A stretch of DNA of 26,139 bases from Lentisphaeria bacterium UBA4640 (GTDB lineage: Bacteria; Verrucomicrobiota; Lentisphaeria; Victivallales; UBA1829). Below, piece by piece: positions 24,575 through 26,139 of the stretch. Position 1 is the first letter of the stretch, and each line of letters begins with the position of its first letter. Made by a program: the position numbers and the translations under genes. The notes under the pieces are model-generated. The model was not told the origin of the DNA and did no database searches. It was given only the letters and a program-made list of their open reading frames with translations. The stretch is taken from assembly GCA_002405835.1 (NCBI GenBank), contig DHMO01000006.1:1-26139 (forward strand), in the 5' to 3' direction.

Positions 24575-24650
24575 GCCCCTATCGTCTAGAGGCCTAGGAC
24601 ACCAGGTTTTCATCCTGGCGACACGGGTTCGAATCCCGTTGGGGGTGCCA
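24575..24650 (+). tRNA. tRNA-Glu (anticodon TTC), second copy
   Basis: Sequence identical over 76 bases to the tRNA at 24380-24455, including CCA. Only 14 bases separate it from the CTC copy. No hairpin terminator is obvious after it; a loosely T-rich stretch follows before mobile-element remnants begin. Confidence 0.97.
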
Positions 24651-24731
24651 CTTCTTTCTTCCTCGCGTTTTACAGATTTTATGCCATAAACTACAACTCC
24701 TTTACGCTCGAAATTTCAGGCAGCTGATAGA

Positions 24732-25287
24732 TTAAAAAAGTATTCGCTGTCCCGGAACCCATATGCCTGTTTGATCAGCCATCTGAAATTCAATAAATAA
24801 CCCGTAAAGCCTCTTTGAACATATACGCATCACCAAGTCAAGTTCTTGGAATTTTCCTCGCATATTCCGCAGAATGATTTTGGCATCCTCCGGCAAATTT
24901 TCATTATTCTTTAGGAAGATAAAGCGCAAACCCTTTAGCTGCTTTTGTTGAATTATGTTTAATTTTACAGAAACTCTCCTTCTTATTTTACAAGTTTATC
25001 ATTTATTAACTTGATAACATGAAAATGCTCAAAAATATTTTTGCATTCGGAAACTCTTGATTGTTTCAACTGTAATAAGCATTCACCATATCCATCGTTA
25101 CAATTTTTAACTTACTTTGTTTTAATTTGTTTAATGCTCCAGAAAGAGCTGAACCCTATTCCCTTCCTCCGACATGAATTACTGCTCCGGATTGCAAATC
25201 CTGAATGATTGTCGGAAACTGTTCGTTTTTCATTCCTTTCCCTACAGGGATTTCATCTATGCCAATTGCTTTTATGTTTGTATCCGG
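24732..25287 (-). pseudogene. Decayed ISL3-family transposase remnant
   Basis: Reading the minus strand from about 25287 down gives broken pieces of an ISL3 (IS204/IS1001/IS1165-type) transposase in the right order. A first block holds I-G-I-D-E-I at 25266-25249, then F-P-T-I-I-Q-D-L-Q-S-G-A-V and V-G-G-R-E before a TAG at 25158-25156. In the same frame, after the stop, comes K-I-V-T-M-D-M-V-N-A-Y-Y, then a TGA. A frameshift leads to F-E-H-F-H-V-I-K at 25030-25010. After further stops, an open stretch of 65 codons (24929-24732) begins R-F-I-F-L-K-N-N-E-N-L-P, a late family motif. The two Asp of the DDE triad are recognisable. The N-terminal DNA-binding part is absent and the copy is dead. Base composition is AT-rich, unlike the surrounding genes. 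No terminal inverted repeats were identified. Confidence 0.85.
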
Positions 25288-25346
25288 AGCGCGGGGAGCT
25301 TTCGGTGCGTCCGGCGTGGTGGAGAGAATTTCTTCAGAAAGTGAAG

Positions 25347-26139
25347 ATGTTTTTCTACGGGTTCAAGGGCTTTTCGAATTACCGTTTCACGGACAAGGAG
25401 ATCGAGACGCTTCTTCTGCGCGGATACCGGAAGACGCGGAGTGCGCGTGGCGCGAAAGCCGAAGGCGGAGACGCGCGGTTTGCGGCGCTGCGGAGAGAGG
25501 GCGCGCCGAACACGGCGGAAGAATCCGGGCAAATGCGCGACAGTCATGTTCCGCATGAAGAAGGGTTCATGGAAAAGTACAGGTTCGACGGGAAAGGACT
25601 TTATGCGGATTATGAGTTCCTGTACGGACGGCATCCGGAGTACTTTGAAGATGTGGAACATGTCCGTGCGGCGGTGGAGTTTGTCCTTGCGCAACCGGAA
25701 GAGGCGGGAAATATCAGAGACAATCTGGCGTTTGTGCGCGAAGACCAATCGACGGGGAAAGTGTACCGGGTGGAGATCAACCCGAAAATTATCGGTAAAC
25801 GCTGTCAGATCAGATCGGTACATGAAATTACGCAAACGCAGTATAAAAAAATAAAGGATCGGACGGCTCGCGGAGATTCCGCTTCTCCGGACTCGGTACG
25901 ACATGAACAAGAGTTCAAGGCAAGCGAGCACCCGAATATGAAGACATCTGATCCTTCGGAAAAAGCGAAAGCCGGAGCAACGCCCGCTAACGCTGCATCC
26001 CCGGTACTACAACCGTCCCTAAACCGTGTGCGGCAGACCGGCACGAATGGCGATCTGACAGGTCGGAATGGTAGGACTGTTTCCGACTTTCTCCGGTACG
26101 ATAGCACGGAAAGCGGAAAAGTCAAATATGCTCTGGAAG
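25347..26139 (+). CDS. Partial protein of phage/integrative-element type, possible nuclease-toxin-like domain (runs off window)
   Basis: A plus-strand frame stays open to the last base and gives 264 codons from the ATG at 25347. It is also open back to 25209, into the transposase remnant, so the true N-terminus has probably been lost at the junction near 25285 and the ATG is only the first plausible start. Just before and after it the frame reads W-W-R-E-F-L-Q-K-V-K-M-F-F-Y-G-F-K, a Trp/Phe-rich amphipathic segment, then T-D-K-E-I-E-T-L-L-L-R-G-Y-R-K. Residues about 90-165 run from H-P-E-Y-F through G-K-V-Y-R-V-E-I-N-P-K to I-R-S-V-H-E-I-T-Q-T-Q-Y-K-K, reminiscent of small nuclease-like domains (Barnase/EndoU/RelE-like) at the ends of large phage and ICE proteins. 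The remainder is low-complexity. The domain call is from memory only. No good ribosome site is visible. Confidence 0.5.
   Translation, partial: MFFYGFKGFSNYRFTDKEIETLLLRGYRKTRSARGAKAEGGDARFAALRREGAPNTAEESGQMRDSHVPHEEGFMEKYRFDGKGLYADYEFLYGRHPEYFEDVEHVRAAVEFVLAQPEEAGNIRDNLAFVREDQSTGKVYRVEINPKIIGKRCQIRSVHEITQTQYKKIKDRTARGDSASPDSVRHEQEFKASEHPNMKTSDPSEKAKAGATPANAASPVLQPSLNRVRQTGTNGDLTGRNGRTVSDFLRYDSTESGKVKYALE

Noticed and set aside
24380..24650. A CRISPR-like array because of three 76-base repeats
   Set aside because: The repeats fold as complete tRNA-Glu with CCA ends, spacers are of unequal length (29 and 14 bases), and no cas genes are present.
24333..24689. A 118-codon frame with a threefold repeated motif
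   Set aside because: It is simply a translation of the three tandem tRNA-Glu genes.
25205..25558. A 117-codon plus-strand frame across the transposase/coding junction
   Set aside because: It starts antisense to the transposase remnant and runs in a different frame from the downstream reading frame that looks real, so it is a chance chimera.
25272..25931. A 219-codon minus-strand frame opposite the right-edge protein
   Set aside because: Codon pattern and protein character favour the plus-strand frame that stays open to the window end; the antisense product is Arg/Leu/Phe-rich and unrecognisable.

Overview
The window looks like a chromosomal segment of a Gram-negative member of the Planctomycetota-Verrucomicrobiota-Chlamydiota superphylum, most likely a gut Lentisphaerota (Victivallis-like) bacterium. 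This is inferred from a pseudopilin-like protein with the F-T-L-I-E-L-L start on a long basic leader, secreted proteins with CBM9-like and other beta-sandwich sugar-binding domains, large glycoside hydrolases, and a GC-rich genome with AT-rich promoters. No ribosomal RNA is present to confirm it.

Layout. Bases 1-2561 (+) hold the end of a carbohydrate-use operon: the C-terminus of a CBM9-like protein, a secreted two-domain protein and a nucleoside-hydrolase-family enzyme, closed by a clear terminator. Bases 2649-10549 (+) are a second carbohydrate cassette. It has a strong extended -10 promoter, a GntR-type regulator with a LacI-like sensor domain, a pseudopilin overlapping the regulator by ATGA, a 1171-residue secreted GH42-like enzyme, a cytoplasmic GH78 rhamnosidase-like enzyme, and a hairpin terminator. 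Next come pgi, with its own terminator, and a two-gene unit of a lysine-2,3-aminomutase-like radical SAM protein and a flippase-like ABC exporter, ending at 15006.

From 15070 to 22051 the minus strand carries a tightly packed operon: RND membrane fusion protein, RND pump, rarA and uvrC (in transcription order). All junctions overlap or lie within 3 bases, tying an efflux pump to two genome-maintenance genes. The UvrC lacks about 120 residues between its UVR motif and its RNase H-like nuclease domain. Upstream on the same strand, 22200-24205 encodes a GspF/PilC-type membrane protein and a type III pantothenate kinase whose first motif has Asn in place of the usual Asp.

Bases 24206-24380 hold divergent promoters. 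Three tandem tRNA-Glu genes follow (TTC, CTC, TTC). The tRNAs border a mobile-DNA zone: an AT-rich, decayed ISL3-family transposase remnant on the minus strand, then a sharp switch to GC-rich DNA carrying a plus-strand reading frame that stays open to the window end. That frame has features of proteins from phages or integrative elements.

No CRISPR array, rRNA, intact insertion sequence or complete prophage is visible. The least explained items are the regulator-pseudopilin-hydrolase cassette, the shortened UvrC in an efflux operon, and the truncated protein at the right edge.
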